5,487 nt of DNA from Christensenella sp. UBA7868. GTDB lineage: Bacteria > Bacillota > Clostridia > Christensenellales > UBA1242. The DNA is taken from NCBI GenBank assembly GCA_002501285.1, contig DLSG01000057.1, positions 2,832-8,318 on the forward strand, read 5' to 3'. Positions 5,456 through 5,487 of this stretch are shown here, one piece after another. Under the pieces are notes generated by a model. The model worked only from the letters and a program-made list of their open reading frames with translations. It was not told where the DNA came from and did no database searches. Position 1 is the first letter of the stretch. Every line of letters begins with the position of its first letter. Made by a program: the position numbers and the translations under genes.

Positions 5456-5487
5456 GATATGTGGCTTTTTAACCGAGTTCGTAAAAT
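5456..5487 (+). other. probable out-of-frame continuation of argS at the window edge
   Basis: After the TAA at 5453-5455, bases 5458-5469 read Y-V-A-F in a shifted frame and 5471-5485 read N-R-V-R-K in the original argS frame. Together these fit the family's P-Y-x-x-Y-x-x-V-R segment that should follow E-G-x-T-G. This would need a net loss near 5453-5457 and a gain near 5470. An alternative is a new gene starting at ATG 5459 (M-W-L-F-N-R-V-R-K), with AGGGAAGG at 5441-5448 as ribosome-binding site, but I recognise no family in nine codons. Confidence 0.4.

Overview
The window looks like an AT-rich stretch of chromosomal housekeeping DNA from a low-GC Bacillota-type bacterium, probably an uncultured Clostridia or Bacilli relative. 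The evidence is indirect: purine-rich Shine-Dalgarno sites (AAGGAAA, AGGGAG, AAAAGGAG), a Bacillota-style MnmA C-terminus, an RsgI-like extracytoplasmic domain, and intergenic DNA that is almost pure A/T. Tryptophan is encoded by TGG and genes end in TAA or TAG, so nothing suggests the UGA=Trp code of Mollicutes. The window opens inside a gene and ends in a disturbed one, as a short metagenomic contig might.

Layout from left to right: the 3' part of mnmA (tRNA U34 2-thiolation); a tiny XRE-family helix-turn-helix gene 34 bases downstream on the same strand; a 3' region with an inverted repeat and a strong bidirectional terminator; on the minus strand, a 338-residue membrane-anchored protein with an RsgI-like extracytoplasmic domain followed by a long charged helical tail; a divergent AT-rich promoter region; aspS (aspartyl-tRNA synthetase) with a clear sigma-A-type promoter; a 228-base AT-rich gap with a weak terminator; and argS (arginyl-tRNA synthetase), whose frame stops before the anticodon-binding domain.

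Three of the five genes serve tRNA charging or modification (mnmA, aspS, argS), but each synthetase appears to have its own transcription unit. The unusual gene is the minus-strand one. It carries the fold family used as an autoproteolytic signalling domain in RsgI anti-sigma factors, including the Asn-Pro pair at the cleavage position, but has no cytoplasmic anti-sigma domain and no sigma-factor gene beside it. Two further points deserve checking: AspRS has Thr where class II synthetases keep an almost invariant motif 3 arginine, and argS loses its frame in the last ~50 bases of the window. No CRISPR array, mobile element, rRNA or tRNA gene was found.
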